A stretch of 64,000 nt of DNA from an uncultured Parvularculaceae bacterium (GCA_913055785.1 CAJXLJ010000011.1:1-64000), one strand, 5' to 3'. Numbered from the stretch's first letter, positions 53,519 to 63,068 are shown. Notes: a model not told the origin generated them from the sequence alone. Numbers and translations are program-made.

Positions 53519-56422
53519 ATGAAGTCGAACGCCCCCTGGAGCGTCAAAGGCATTGAGCGCGATGCGCGCGAAACGGCAAAAGAAGCCGCCCGCCGCGAAG
53601 GCATGACGGTCGGCGAATGGCTGAACCAGATCATTTACAACGCCGGCGACGGCGCGCCGACCGACGGCGAGATTGAAGGGCTGAAGCTGCGCGACGTCGT
53701 CACCGCAATCGAACATCTGCAAAAACGCATCGCCGAGTCTCATGCTGAAAACGCCGACACGCTGAAAGACGTGACCCGCAAGGTCGGAGACGTCGTCGAA
53801 CGCGTGCAGCGTCTTGAGCGGAGCAAACCGGCATCAGGCGGCGCAACGGGCGGCAATGAAGATCTCGCCCTGCGCATTGAAAAGCTCGAAGGCAAGGGCG
53901 ACGACCGCGAACGCATTGACGCGCTCAAGGCGCTCGAAAAGGCCGTTGCGCAAGTCGCCGTGCAGTTCAACACAGCGCAGAAGACATCAATCCAGCGCCT
54001 CGACGCCACCGAACAGCAATTGCAGCAATTCGCCGAGCGGCTCGACCATATCGGCCCCGCCGCCGAAAACGGCGAAATCGCTGACGCAGGCCCGCTCAAG
54101 AAAGCGATAGACAGCCTTTCCGAGCGCCTCGCCCGCACCGAAAAAATCGCCAGCGAAGCGACCAGCCTCACCGACGACGCCGACGGATCAGCCGATCCCG
54201 GTTTTGTCGAAAGCACCAGCAATCGCCTGCGCGTTCTCGGCGACGAGATCAAACGCGGCGGCGACCAGATCCGCACGCTGGAATCGACCATCGCCAAACT
54301 TTCAACGCAGATCGACGCCGCCGAACGGCGCAGCGCCGAAGGCGTCCAGAAGGTCGCCGAAACGCTCGCCGAATTGCGTGAAAGTTTCAGCGGCGACAGC
54401 GAAGGACCGAAGCGCGCCGATATCGACGCCGCCGTGGCCGCCGCAAGCCGGGAAACCGAAGGGCGCATTTCCGCCCTGCAAGCCTCGTTCGAAACCATGA
54501 TCGCGCGGCTCGATGCGCTGCGCGACGACGAAAGCGATGAAAAGGCTGAATTCGTCGCGGAAGCGCTGCAAGCGCCGGATATCGGTGACGACGCTGATGA
54601 AGGCGATGAGGTCGACGCCGATAACGCTGCGCCTGAGGCCGATGCGCGCCTTGCTTCAGACGAGATCGAAACGGACGCCGATGACAGCACCCCCGCAGAT
54701 GATGAGGACGGCGCGCCGACGACCGAGGCTTTCGGACTTGTCCAGCCTGCCGGCGAGATCGACGAAGACGATGACGACGACGAAGACCCGTTCGCGTTTG
54801 CTGACGACATCGATGCGGCGTTTGACGACGAGATAAGCGCTGAGGACGAACCGAAGGCTGACTTTGATTTCGAACTTGATGATGAGACCGACACCGAAAC
54901 GCCGGTCGCCGAAGCGCCGGCCGTGTTCGGCAAAAAAGCGGCTGCGTCAGAGATCGCCGATGATGCGGAAGCAGCGGCGCCCGACGCTGAGGGCGAAATC
55001 GACCAGCTTCTCGCGGATATCGATGAACTGACCGGCGAAGCGGCGCGCCCGCAAGACGGCGCCGCCGATGACGATACGGACGCGGACGAAGAAGATCAGC
55101 AAACGGCGGCGCATGAAGACGAAGCCGAGACGGTTGCAACGGCCGAAGACGGGACAAAGACGGGCGACGGCGAAGACAACGCAGAAGACGGCGCAGAAGA
55201 CACGGACCCGTCGGCGCCAAAGGCGGCGGAAAAGCCCAAAAAGAAGAGATCGCTGAGCGACCTGACGCCAAAACAAAAAGCCATCCTCGCCGCGCGCGCC
55301 AGACGGAAACGCCTCGCCGCTGCACAAGGCGGCGCCGAAAAACCGGTTGACGCAGAAAAGCTCGCCGCCGCGAAGGAAGCGCTTAAAGGTTCCGGCGAAC
55401 CGCTTGCGGCGGAGAAAGCGGAAACAGAACGCGAAACCGACGAGGAGCCGAGCCGTGTCGCGCAAATGCTCGCGAAAGTATCGGCGTTCCGCGACAAGCT
55501 CCCGTTCATCGGCAAGCAGGATGGCGACGACGGGCAAGAAGAAGAAACCAAGGCGCCAGAGCCTGCCCGCGCCGCAAGCATCAATCGCGGTCAGGACGGC
55601 GACCGGGCGGCGTTCGAGACGCTGAAGGCGGCGGCGATGGCGCGGCCGGTGACGCTGGCGCTTGCGGTGGCGATCGTTCTTTCGGTCGCAGTCCTCTTCC
55701 TGATGGTGAAGGATTTTATCTTCAAAGCGCCGGACGTGCGCGAAACGCCGCCCGCGGCCATCGCAGCCTCCAGCGAACCGGCGACCGCAAACACCGAGGC
55801 CGGCGAAGAACTCGAAGTGCCGGCGCCGCCTGCGGTCGAGCCGCGCACGCTCTATCGCGACGCCATGACCGGACTCGATGCGGCGGAAACAAGCGCCGAA
55901 ACCGCCGCAGCGATGGCCAGGCTCGAAGAAGCCGCGTCGCTCGGACACCCGCCCGCGCAACTTCAGCTCGGCGAATTCTACAAGACCGGCCAGGGCGTCG
56001 AACAGGATCTCGCTCAGGCGCGGCTGTGGTTCCGGCGCGCCGCCAATGGCGGCAATGTGCTGGCCATGCACCGGATCGGCGTCATGACGGCGCGCGGCGA
56101 CGGCGGACCGGCGACGACGGCGGAAGCGATCACCTGGTTCGAACTCGCCGCCAATCGCGGCCTGGTCGATTCCCAATATAATCTCGGGGCGATCTATCAT
56201 CCGACGAGCAACGGACCCGCCACGAGCATTCAGGACGCCGGCAAGGCTTACTACTGGTACTCGCTCGCAGCCAAGAACGGCGACGAACAGGCGGCGCCGC
56301 TGGCGGCGAGCGTCGCTGACGCGCTGAGCGCGGAACAGAAGCGGGCGATCGACAGTTCGATCAGCGAATGGGAAGCGCTGCCCGCGGACGAAGCCGCAAA
56401 CGAGCTCAATCCGCAGGACTGA
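53519..56422 (+). CDS. podJ: PodJ-like polar localisation protein with Sel1 repeats
   Basis: The 967-residue protein starts with SNAPWSVKGIERDARETAKEA and then EGMTVGEWLNQIIYN, which matches the N-terminus of Caulobacter PodJ. Residues about 60-330 are coiled coil; about 350-560 are strongly acidic and disordered (EDDDDDEDPF); about 565-700 are basic/acidic linker. One TM (VTLALAVAIVLSVAVLFLMV) lies near 709-730. The periplasmic end has three or four Sel1 repeats (796-937: LGEFYKTGQGVEQDLAQARLW, LGAIYHPTSNG, YYWYSLAAKNG). PodJ organises the cell pole for adhesin and pilus assembly. A PG-binding domain is not seen. Confidence 0.88.
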   Translation: MKSNAPWSVKGIERDARETAKEAARREGMTVGEWLNQIIYNAGDGAPTDGEIEGLKLRDVVTAIEHLQKRIAESHAENADTLKDVTRKVGDVVERVQRLERSKPASGGATGGNEDLALRIEKLEGKGDDRERIDALKALEKAVAQVAVQFNTAQKTSIQRLDATEQQLQQFAERLDHIGPAAENGEIADAGPLKKAIDSLSERLARTEKIASEATSLTDDADGSADPGFVESTSNRLRVLGDEIKRGGDQIRTLESTIAKLSTQIDAAERRSAEGVQKVAETLAELRESFSGDSEGPKRADIDAAVAAASRETEGRISALQASFETMIARLDALRDDESDEKAEFVAEALQAPDIGDDADEGDEVDADNAAPEADARLASDEIETDADDSTPADDEDGAPTTEAFGLVQPAGEIDEDDDDDEDPFAFADDIDAAFDDEISAEDEPKADFDFELDDETDTETPVAEAPAVFGKKAAASEIADDAEAAAPDAEGEIDQLLADIDELTGEAARPQDGAADDDTDADEEDQQTAAHEDEAETVATAEDGTKTGDGEDNAEDGAEDTDPSAPKAAEKPKKKRSLSDLTPKQKAILAARARRKRLAAAQGGAEKPVDAEKLAAAKEALKGSGEPLAAEKAETERETDEEPSRVAQMLAKVSAFRDKLPFIGKQDGDDGQEEETKAPEPARAASINRGQDGDRAAFETLKAAAMARPVTLALAVAIVLSVAVLFLMVKDFIFKAPDVRETPPAAIAASSEPATANTEAGEELEVPAPPAVEPRTLYRDAMTGLDAAETSAETAAAMARLEEAASLGHPPAQLQLGEFYKTGQGVEQDLAQARLWFRRAANGGNVLAMHRIGVMTARGDGGPATTAEAITWFELAANRGLVDSQYNLGAIYHPTSNGPATSIQDAGKAYYWYSLAAKNGDEQAAPLAASVADALSAEQKRAIDSSISEWEALPADEAANELNPQD

Positions 56423-56487
56423 TCCTTGCGGCGCCGTACGTAGCGCGCCTATAAGCCAGCTATTGTTCGCTTAGTCCCGGCGGCGCC

Positions 56488-57402
56488 ATGCAAATCTATC
56501 TCCCCATTGCGGAGATCCCCGTTAATCCGCTCGCCGTGATGTTCATGGGCGGCGCTGTCGGTTTTTTGTCCGGCATGTTCGGCGTCGGCGGCGGCTTTCT
56601 CATGACGCCATTGTTGATCTTTTACGGCGTGCCGCCTGCGGTGGCGGTCGGCACCGAGGCTTCGCAGATCGTCGCGTCGTCCGTGTCCGGGGTGCTCGCG
56701 CATCTGAAGCGCAAGACGGTCGACTTCATGATGGGCGGGTTTCTGGTTCTCGGCGGCGGCTTCGGCGCCGTGATCGGGATCATGATCTTCCGTTATTTCA
56801 GGGCCGCCGGACAGATCGAAACCTTTATCTCCGTCACTTATGTGATCTTTCTCGGCGTTATCGGCGCCTTGATGCTGACCGAATCCTTACGCGCGCTGTT
56901 GCGTTCGCCCGATGCGCCGCGCAAACGCCGCAAGCGCCGCAGCGCCGGCTGGATGGCGGCGATGCCGTTCGCCATGCGCTTTCGCCGCTCTCAACTCTAT
57001 ATCAGTCCGATCCCGCCGATCATTCTCGGTTTTCTGGTCGGCGTGCTGGCGGCGATCATGGGCGTCGGCGGCGGCTTCATCATGGTGCCGGCGATGCTCT
57101 ATATCCTCAACATGCCGACCAATGTGGTGATCGGCACCTCGCTGTTTCAGGTCATTTTCGTTACCGCCATTGCAACCGTTCTGCACGCCGCCGCCAACCA
57201 GACGGTCGATATCGTGCTCGCGATGCTGCTGGTCGCGGGCGGTGTTGTCGGCGCGCAACTCGGCGCGAGAGCGGGCCGGCGATTGAAGGGCGAACAGCTG
57301 CGCGCGCTGCTGGCGCTGATCGTGCTCGGCGTCTGCGGCAAGCTGCTGTTCGACCTGACGACGCCGCCGGTTTCGCCGTTCATCGTCGAGACCGCCTCAT
57401 GA
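56488..57402 (+). CDS. TauE/SafE-family permease
   Basis: The 304-residue protein has the TauE/SafE layout of eight or nine TM helices with an internal duplication: MGGAVGFLSGMFGVGGGFLMTPLLIFYG in the first half and GVLAAIMGVGGGFIMVPAMLYIL in the second. A basic cytoplasmic loop (RSPDAPRKRRKRRSAG) separates the halves. These transporters export or import small sulfonates, sulfite or organic anions. It overlaps the TIGR02186 gene by four bases, a known partnership. Confidence 0.93.
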   Translation: MQIYLPIAEIPVNPLAVMFMGGAVGFLSGMFGVGGGFLMTPLLIFYGVPPAVAVGTEASQIVASSVSGVLAHLKRKTVDFMMGGFLVLGGGFGAVIGIMIFRYFRAAGQIETFISVTYVIFLGVIGALMLTESLRALLRSPDAPRKRRKRRSAGWMAAMPFAMRFRRSQLYISPIPPIILGFLVGVLAAIMGVGGGFIMVPAMLYILNMPTNVVIGTSLFQVIFVTAIATVLHAAANQTVDIVLAMLLVAGGVVGAQLGARAGRRLKGEQLRALLALIVLGVCGKLLFDLTTPPVSPFIVETAS

Positions 57403-58160
57403 TGATGCGGTTCCTCGCGCTGCTTCTCCTCGTCACGCCTGCAAATGCGGCGCAGCCCGCCGACATCGCCGTCGCCCTGACCGACGATCTCGTTGAAATC
57501 GACACCGGCTTTTCCGGCGCGGAACTGACGCTGTTCGGCGCCGTCACCGGCGTCGATGACCCGCAAGGCAAGGTCGATATTATTTCGGTGGTCCGCGGAC
57601 CGGAAACGGATTTCAACATCCGGCGCATCGTAAAACACAATCTGATCTGGACCCCCGGCGCGCCGCATACGGTCAAGGGCGCGCCCGGGCTTTATCTCAC
57701 CAACGCGACGCGGCCGATTAACGACATCGCGCCGCTACCCGACCAGGCGGCGCACGGCCTCGGGCTCGACGCATTGCCGATCCGCGCCGGCGGACGAGAA
57801 CACGGCGCAACCGACGAGAGCGAGAGCCGGCTCTTTGCAGAAGCCTTTCTGACGGAAGTCGAATTCAAGGGACTTTACCGCGACCTTGTCGGCGGCGTTT
57901 CCTTCAAGAAGGGTGCGCTCTTTTCGATCAATATCGACCTGCCGGCGACAACGCCGGTCGGCGCTTATGAGGTCGCGGTCTATCTTTACCGGGACGGCGT
58001 GCTGCTCGGCGCCGACAGCGCGAAAATTCTGGTCAACAAGGTCGGCGCCGAACGACGGATTTACGATCTCGCCCAGAAGCGGCCCATCTTGTACGGCCTC
58101 CTTTGCGTCGCCCTTTCGCTTTTCGCCGGATGGCTCGCGGCGATGGCGTTTCGCAAATGA
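57399..58160 (+). CDS. TIGR02186-family membrane protein, TauE/SafE partner
   Basis: The 253-residue protein has a signal peptide (MRFLALLLLVTPANA), a periplasmic beta-rich body with DLVEIDTGFSGAELTLFGAV and VVRGPETDFNIRRIV, and a C-terminal TM (ILYGLLCVALSLFAGWLAAMAF). The C-terminal half has the MGAYEVAVYLYRDG-like pattern (VGAYEVAVYLYRDGVLL). TIGR02186 proteins are encoded next to TauE/SafE permeases in alphaproteobacteria and probably assist them. The two genes overlap by ATGA. Confidence 0.87.
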   Translation: MMMRFLALLLLVTPANAAQPADIAVALTDDLVEIDTGFSGAELTLFGAVTGVDDPQGKVDIISVVRGPETDFNIRRIVKHNLIWTPGAPHTVKGAPGLYLTNATRPINDIAPLPDQAAHGLGLDALPIRAGGREHGATDESESRLFAEAFLTEVEFKGLYRDLVGGVSFKKGALFSINIDLPATTPVGAYEVAVYLYRDGVLLGADSAKILVNKVGAERRIYDLAQKRPILYGLLCVALSLFAGWLAAMAFRK

Positions 58161-58259
58161 TCTTTTTGGTCTAGGCTGTTCGCCTGCGGGGTGAGGCTGG
58201 CCGAAATAATCCTTCAAAAACAAGGCGCGCCGCCCGTTAGAGGGAGTTTGCGTTGAACC

Positions 58260-58745
58260 ATGGCGAACCGCTCGAAAGAGGAAATGGTGCGGCTGGGCCT
58301 TCTCGGGCTCACGCCCTTTGTGCTGGCGGCGGTCGCCCTATGGCTCAGCCCGTGGCTGATCCCGATGTATATCGCGCTCGACTTTCACCAGATCGCCCTT
58401 CTCTATGGCGCGATCATCGTCGCCTATCTCGCGGGCGCCGGGGCTGGGGCGTTCCTCGCGCCCCAGTCAGGCGTGCGTGAGTCGTTTCTGCCCGGCCAGC
58501 TGATCACGCTCGTCGCTTTCGTCGCGGCGCTGCCGAACGGCGTCTTTTTTCTTTCCCTCGGCGGCGCCTGGCGCCAGCTCATCATTCTCGTTCTGCTGAT
58601 CTATCTTCTGATGCGGGACTTTGCGGCGGCGTCGATCGGCGCCTTGCCGAAATGGTATGTCAATCTGCGCGTCAGGCTTACATTCTGGGCGGGGCTCGCT
58701 ATCGTCCTGATCATGAGCCGCCTCGTTCTCTGGGGATATTACTGA
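58260..58745 (+). CDS. DUF3429 membrane protein
   Basis: The 161-residue protein has five TM segments (LGLLGLTPFVLAAVALWL, LYGAIIVAYLAGAGAGAF, LITLVAFVAALPNGVFFLSL, LIILVLLIYLLMRDF, FWAGLAIVLIMSRLVL), with the DUF3429 opening RLGLLGLTPFVLAAV and FHQIALLYGAIIVAYLAG. AGAGGGA lies seven bases upstream. The family is of unknown function. It sits third in the run of plus-strand membrane protein genes. Confidence 0.87.
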   Translation: MANRSKEEMVRLGLLGLTPFVLAAVALWLSPWLIPMYIALDFHQIALLYGAIIVAYLAGAGAGAFLAPQSGVRESFLPGQLITLVAFVAALPNGVFFLSLGGAWRQLIILVLLIYLLMRDFAAASIGALPKWYVNLRVRLTFWAGLAIVLIMSRLVLWGYY

Positions 58746-58773
58746 CCGTCCCTCTCCCGTATCTCGCCGGACC

Positions 58774-59013
58774 ATGAAAACCGACAGTTTCGTCATTCAC
58801 CTGATCGCCGCGGCGATTGTTTCCTTCGGCGTCTCCATCGCCGTCTGGCTGTTGCTTGACGTGTTCAATCCTGTCGGCTTCGTCGTTGCGAGCGGCGGCG
58901 CGGCGCTTGCCGGCGCGCTCGCCGGCTGGTCGAGCGGGCGCTATCTCGCGACGACATTGGCGACCACCATCCTGATGCGCGGCGCCGTTCTTTATTTCGC
59001 AATCGGCGGCTGA
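58774..59013 (+). CDS. Small two-TM protein
   Basis: The 79-residue protein reads MKTDSFVIHLIAAAIVSFGVSIAVWLLL, then GFVVASGGAALAGALAGWSSG and a second hydrophobic stretch ending YFAIGG. It is compact, without a long tail, and lies seven bases before the bile-acid-symporter-family gene, so it may be its co-expressed partner. No family was recognised. Confidence 0.65.
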   Translation: MKTDSFVIHLIAAAIVSFGVSIAVWLLLDVFNPVGFVVASGGAALAGALAGWSSGRYLATTLATTILMRGAVLYFAIGG

Positions 59014-59020
59014 CCGCCAG

Positions 59021-59947
59021 ATGGACGCCGAAACCCTCGACAAGCTGACGATTACGCTCAACCCGGCGGCCCAGGCTTTGCTCGCCGGCGCCATCATCGT
59101 GATGATGTTCGCGATCGCGCTGGGGCTCAGGCCGGCGCATTTCGCTTTTCTCAAAACCAACCGCAAACTTTTTCTCGGCGGCCTCGCGGCGCAATTGATC
59201 GGTCTGCCTGCCGTAACGATCCTTGTGGCGCTGATCCTGTCGCCGCCGCCGTCGATCGCCCTCGGCATGATCGTCGTCGCCGCGTGTCCCGGCGGCAATG
59301 TCTCGAATTTCATGACCTTCGCATCCCGCGGCGACACCGCCTATTCGGTCGCGCTCACCGCCGGATCGAGCGTCATCGCCGCGTTGTGGACGCCGGTCGC
59401 CATCCTGCTCTGGTCGAGCCTTTATCCGCCGACCGCGGGCCTCCTCGACGCCATCGCGTTCGACCGCGTTGCGTTTGTCGCGCAGACAACGCTGATGCTC
59501 GCCGCGCCGCTCGCCGGCGGCATGTTCGTCGCGCAGTATTTTCCGGATATCGCTGAGAGAATCCGCAAACCCCTGGCGCTCGCCGGCGCGGCCGTTCTCG
59601 CCTGGGTCATCGTCGACGGCGTCCTCGACTTCTGGCCGCTGCTGGTCGCCGGCTGGGCGCTTATTCTCGTTCCCGTCGCGCTGCACAACGCCAGCGCCTT
59701 CGCCCTCGGCGCCGGCGCCGGCGCCGGCAGGCTTCTCGGGGCGGGCGCCGCTCAACGGCGCTCGCTCACATTTGAAGTCGGCATCCAGAACGCCGGCCTA
59801 GCGGTTGTCTTGCTACTGGCGCAGCTCAAGGGCCTTGGCGGCGCGGCGGCCATCGCCGCTGCATGGGGCGTTTGGCACTTCTTTTCCGGCGGGGCTATGA
59901 TCGCATTCTTCAGATTTCTCGACAGACGAAAGCGGACGAACCCATGA
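59021..59947 (+). CDS. Bile acid:sodium symporter (BASS) family transporter
   Basis: The 308-residue protein has about nine or ten TM segments. The core helix VAACPGGNVSNFMTFASRGDTAYSVALT is the typical BASS crossover with the GGNxSN sodium site, and the later FEVGIQNAGLAVVLLL has the second E...QN motif. BASS proteins import organic anions with sodium. The stop overlaps the D-aminoacylase-family gene by four bases (ATGA), which links transport to that hydrolase. Confidence 0.92.
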   Translation: MDAETLDKLTITLNPAAQALLAGAIIVMMFAIALGLRPAHFAFLKTNRKLFLGGLAAQLIGLPAVTILVALILSPPPSIALGMIVVAACPGGNVSNFMTFASRGDTAYSVALTAGSSVIAALWTPVAILLWSSLYPPTAGLLDAIAFDRVAFVAQTTLMLAAPLAGGMFVAQYFPDIAERIRKPLALAGAAVLAWVIVDGVLDFWPLLVAGWALILVPVALHNASAFALGAGAGAGRLLGAGAAQRRSLTFEVGIQNAGLAVVLLLAQLKGLGGAAAIAAAWGVWHFFSGGAMIAFFRFLDRRKRTNP

Positions 59948-61698
59948 CCTTCGATCTCAAAATCACTGGCGGCCTCCTCTATGACGGCGAAGGCGGAGAC
60001 CCCGTCCGCGCTGATATCGGCGTCAAGGACGGCGTCATCGCCGAGATCGGGGCCTGCGACGGCGCGGCGGACACGGTCATCGACGCCGAAGGCGCCATTG
60101 TCACGCCGGGTTTTGTCGACCTCCACACTCATTATGACGGGCAGATTTCCTGGGATCAGGAATTGAAACCCTCCGTCAATCACGGCGTCACCACGATCAT
60201 CATGGGCAATTGCGGCGTCGGCTTTGCGCCGGTCAGGAAAACCGATCACGACCGTCTTGTGCGGCTGATGGAGGGCGTCGAGGATATTCCGGGCACGGCG
60301 CTTCACGAAGGGCTTAGCTGGGACTGGGAGACCTTCCCCGAATATATGGACGCCATTGACGCCATGCCGCACACGATCGATTTCGGCGTGATGATCGGCC
60401 ACGATCCGGTGCGCGTTTACGCCATGGGCGAACGGGCGAGCGCATTCGAGGAAGCAACCGACGAGGACATCGCCGAGATGCGTCGCATCGTGCGCGAGGC
60501 TATGGAGGCGGGCGCCGCCGGGTTTTCCATCGGCCGCACCGACGTCCACCGAACCGCCGACGGCGAGTGGACGCCGAGCGCCGAGGCGAGCGAGAAGGAG
60601 CTCACCGCCCTTTCCGGGGCGCTGGCCGATCTCGACCACGGCGTCCTGCAGATCGTCAACGACTTCAATCTCGAGCGCGAGGGCGACCAGTTCGCGGACG
60701 AGTTCAAAATCGTTGAAAGCTTCGTGCGCGCCGGCGACGGCAAGCCTGCTTCAATTTCCCTCATGCAGCGGGACATGAAGGAGAATGATTGGCGGCGCAT
60801 TCTCGATGAGACCGACCGGCTCAACAAGGACGGCGTCGACTTCAACGTGCAGGTGGCGCCGCGCGCCATCGGAGTCTTTCAAGGGCTGCAATGCACGTTT
60901 CATCCCGTGATGGCGCAGCCGAGCTATATCGAGATCAAGGACAAGCCGCTTGAGGAGCGCGTTGCGATCATGCGCGATCCCGCGTTCAAGAAGAAATGTC
61001 TCGCCGAGACGCCGGTGAAGCTCGCCGGGCCTGGCTCGTCCGTGCCGCCCATCGCCGACGTGATGATCGCGGCGATTGAAATGGTCGCGAACAAGTTCTT
61101 CCGCCTCGGCGAAAACCCGGATTACGAACAACCGCAGGAGATGTCGCTGGGCGCCGAGGCGCGGCGCGACGGCGTTTCCGCCATGGAAAAGCTTTACGAC
61201 ACGCTTCTGGAACTCGACGGCAAGCAGCTCATCTATTTCCCGATCTACAACTACACCGAGTTCAACTACGAAAACGTCCGCACCATGATGACGCATCCGA
61301 AGGCCCTGCCCGGCCTTTCCGACGGCGGCGCCCATGTGGGGACGATCTGCGATGCGAGCTTCCCGACCTATCTCCTCACCCATTGGTGCCGCGACCGCGA
61401 CCACGGCAAGATCGAGCTCAAGCGCGCGATCCAGATGCTCACCGCCGACGGCGCGGATTATCTGGGCCTCAAGGATCGCGGACGGCTCAAAGCCGGCCTG
61501 CGCGCCGACATCAACATCATCGACCACGACAAGCTGCGGCTTGGCCCGCCGCGCATGGTGAAAGACCTGCCCGCCGGCGGCCAGCGCCTGTTGCAACCGG
61601 TCTCGGGCTATCGCGCAACATTCGTCAAAGGCGAACAGGTCGTCGCGAATGATGAAGTGACGAGCGCAAGACCCGGACGGCTGGTGCGGTTTCATTGA
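59944..61698 (+). CDS. N-acyl-D-amino-acid deacylase / amidohydrolase family protein
   Basis: The 584-residue metal hydrolase has FDLKITGGLLYDGEGGDPVRADIG, the metal motif GFVDLHTHYDGQISWD, TIIMGNCGVGFAPV, MIGHDPVRVYAMG, and the C-terminal catalytic region LSDGGAHVGTICDASFPTYLLTHW with Asp in SDGGAH, then DYLGLKDRGRLKAGLRADIN. This is the D-aminoacylase subgroup of the amidohydrolase superfamily; substrates of such proteins vary. It is coupled to the BASS transporter gene, so its substrate is probably the imported anion. Confidence 0.91.
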   Translation: MTFDLKITGGLLYDGEGGDPVRADIGVKDGVIAEIGACDGAADTVIDAEGAIVTPGFVDLHTHYDGQISWDQELKPSVNHGVTTIIMGNCGVGFAPVRKTDHDRLVRLMEGVEDIPGTALHEGLSWDWETFPEYMDAIDAMPHTIDFGVMIGHDPVRVYAMGERASAFEEATDEDIAEMRRIVREAMEAGAAGFSIGRTDVHRTADGEWTPSAEASEKELTALSGALADLDHGVLQIVNDFNLEREGDQFADEFKIVESFVRAGDGKPASISLMQRDMKENDWRRILDETDRLNKDGVDFNVQVAPRAIGVFQGLQCTFHPVMAQPSYIEIKDKPLEERVAIMRDPAFKKKCLAETPVKLAGPGSSVPPIADVMIAAIEMVANKFFRLGENPDYEQPQEMSLGAEARRDGVSAMEKLYDTLLELDGKQLIYFPIYNYTEFNYENVRTMMTHPKALPGLSDGGAHVGTICDASFPTYLLTHWCRDRDHGKIELKRAIQMLTADGADYLGLKDRGRLKAGLRADINIIDHDKLRLGPPRMVKDLPAGGQRLLQPVSGYRATFVKGEQVVANDEVTSARPGRLVRFH

Positions 61699-61716
61699 GC
61701 GGCGTTACCTCTTCCC

Positions 61717-61779
61717 GCTCATTCCCGCGAACGCGGGAATCTCTTTAAGAACACTGGATCCCCGCTTTCGCGGGGATGA
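61717..61779. repeat. REP-like palindromic repeat pair
   Basis: Two hairpins, ATTCCCGCG-AA-CGCGGGAAT (61721-61740) and ATCCCCGC-TTTC-GCGGGGAT (61758-61777), fill the gap before the Fe-ADH gene. The second, with flanking CTGG and GACGG, has the form of the very widespread bacterial intergenic repeat. Confidence 0.7.
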
Positions 61780-61789
61780 CGGAGTACAG

Positions 61790-62935
61790 ATGAACTTCAA
61801 CTTTGACACCGTTCCCAACATCATCTTTGAAACCGGCGCGGCTTCGCGGCTGGGCGAGATCGTCAAGGAACGGATGCAGCGCCCATGCGTCGTCACCGAC
61901 AAGGGGGTCATCGGCGCGGGGCTGATCGACCGTGCGCTGAAGAGCCTTAAAGCGGCGGGCCTCGACTATCATCTCTTCGACGGCGTCGAGGCGGACCCGC
62001 CGGCGAAGGTCGTCAAAGGCGCGATTGAAGCCGCGCGCGTCCACAAGGCCGACGGCGTCATCGGTTTCGGCGGCGGGTCTTCCATGGATACGGCGAAGGT
62101 GATCGCCTGCCTCATCAACTCGTCACAGACGCTCGAAGAGATTTACGGCATGGATCAGGTGCGCGGCGCGCGCGTTCCCCTCGTTCTGTTGCCGACAACA
62201 TCCGGCACCGGATCGGAAGTCACCAACATCTCGGTCATCACCACCGACGACGACCAGAAGATGGGCGTGCTCGGACCGCAGCTTTACGCCGACCTCGCGG
62301 TGCTCGACGCCTCGCTGACCTTGTCCATGCCGCGTCATGTGACGAGCGCCACCGGCATCGACGCCATGGTGCACGCTATTGAGGCTTACACGACGAAGTT
62401 CAAAAAGAACCCGGTCTCCGACGCGCTGGCGACGAAAGCGCTGAAGCTGCTCTCGTCGAACATTCAGGCCGCCTGCGATACGCCGGACGACATCGAGGCG
62501 CGCGAGGCGATGCTCCTGGGCGCGATGCTCGCCGGACAGGCTTTCGCCAACGCGCCCTGCGCCGCCGTCCACGCCATGGCCTATCCGCTCGGCGTTCACT
62601 TCCATGTTCCGCACGGGCTCGCCAACGCGCTGATGCTGGCGCCGGTCCTGCGCTTCAACACGCCCGCCGCCGCGCCGCTCTACGCCGAGCTCGGCGACGT
62701 CATCGGCGCCAATGCGACGGGCGACTTCGAGGCCCGCGCTGAAAGCTTCGTTGCGAAGATGACGGAAATCTGCGCCGCCACGGGCGTCAAAAGCCGGCTG
62801 TCGGAGGTCGGCGTTTCGCATAATGTCCTGCCGAAACTCGCCGAGGATGCGGTCAAGATAGAGCGGCTGATGAAGAACAACCCCCGCCCCGTCGCCTATG
62901 ACGACGCGCTCGCGCTTTACACGGAAGTTTTGTGA
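61790..62935 (+). CDS. Iron-containing alcohol dehydrogenase
   Basis: The 381-residue group III dehydrogenase reads FDTVPNIIFETGAASRLG, the NAD-binding VIGFGGGSSMDTAKVIACL, LPTTSGTGSEVT (signature), the metal-binding DAMVHAIEAY and AVHAMAYPLGVHFHVPHGLANALML with its conserved His pair. The substrate cannot be predicted; 1,3-propanediol-type and lactaldehyde-type reductases are near in sequence. It is separated from the previous operon by the REP-like repeats. Confidence 0.95.
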   Translation: MNFNFDTVPNIIFETGAASRLGEIVKERMQRPCVVTDKGVIGAGLIDRALKSLKAAGLDYHLFDGVEADPPAKVVKGAIEAARVHKADGVIGFGGGSSMDTAKVIACLINSSQTLEEIYGMDQVRGARVPLVLLPTTSGTGSEVTNISVITTDDDQKMGVLGPQLYADLAVLDASLTLSMPRHVTSATGIDAMVHAIEAYTTKFKKNPVSDALATKALKLLSSNIQAACDTPDDIEAREAMLLGAMLAGQAFANAPCAAVHAMAYPLGVHFHVPHGLANALMLAPVLRFNTPAAAPLYAELGDVIGANATGDFEARAESFVAKMTEICAATGVKSRLSEVGVSHNVLPKLAEDAVKIERLMKNNPRPVAYDDALALYTEVL

Positions 62936-62944
62936 GGGTGAGCC

Positions 62945-63062
62945 GTCTGGCCCCTCATCCTGAGGTGCGAGGCCGAAAGGCCGAGCCTCGAAGGATGGCC
63001 GCCAGCGCAGCGCCTGTTGCACATCTTTCGAGGCCCGCTGCGCGGGCGCCTCAAGATGAGGG
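62945..63062. repeat. Intergenic repeat of the CCTCATCCTGAGG type
   Basis: CCTCATCCTGAGG at its start, GGCCGAAAGGCC and GAGGCTCG/CGAGCCTC-like arms, and an inverted end CTCAAGATGAGG give a compound palindromic repeat of about 118 bases. Such elements are scattered widely in alphaproteobacterial genomes. Confidence 0.6.
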
Positions 63063-63068
63063 TTATTG

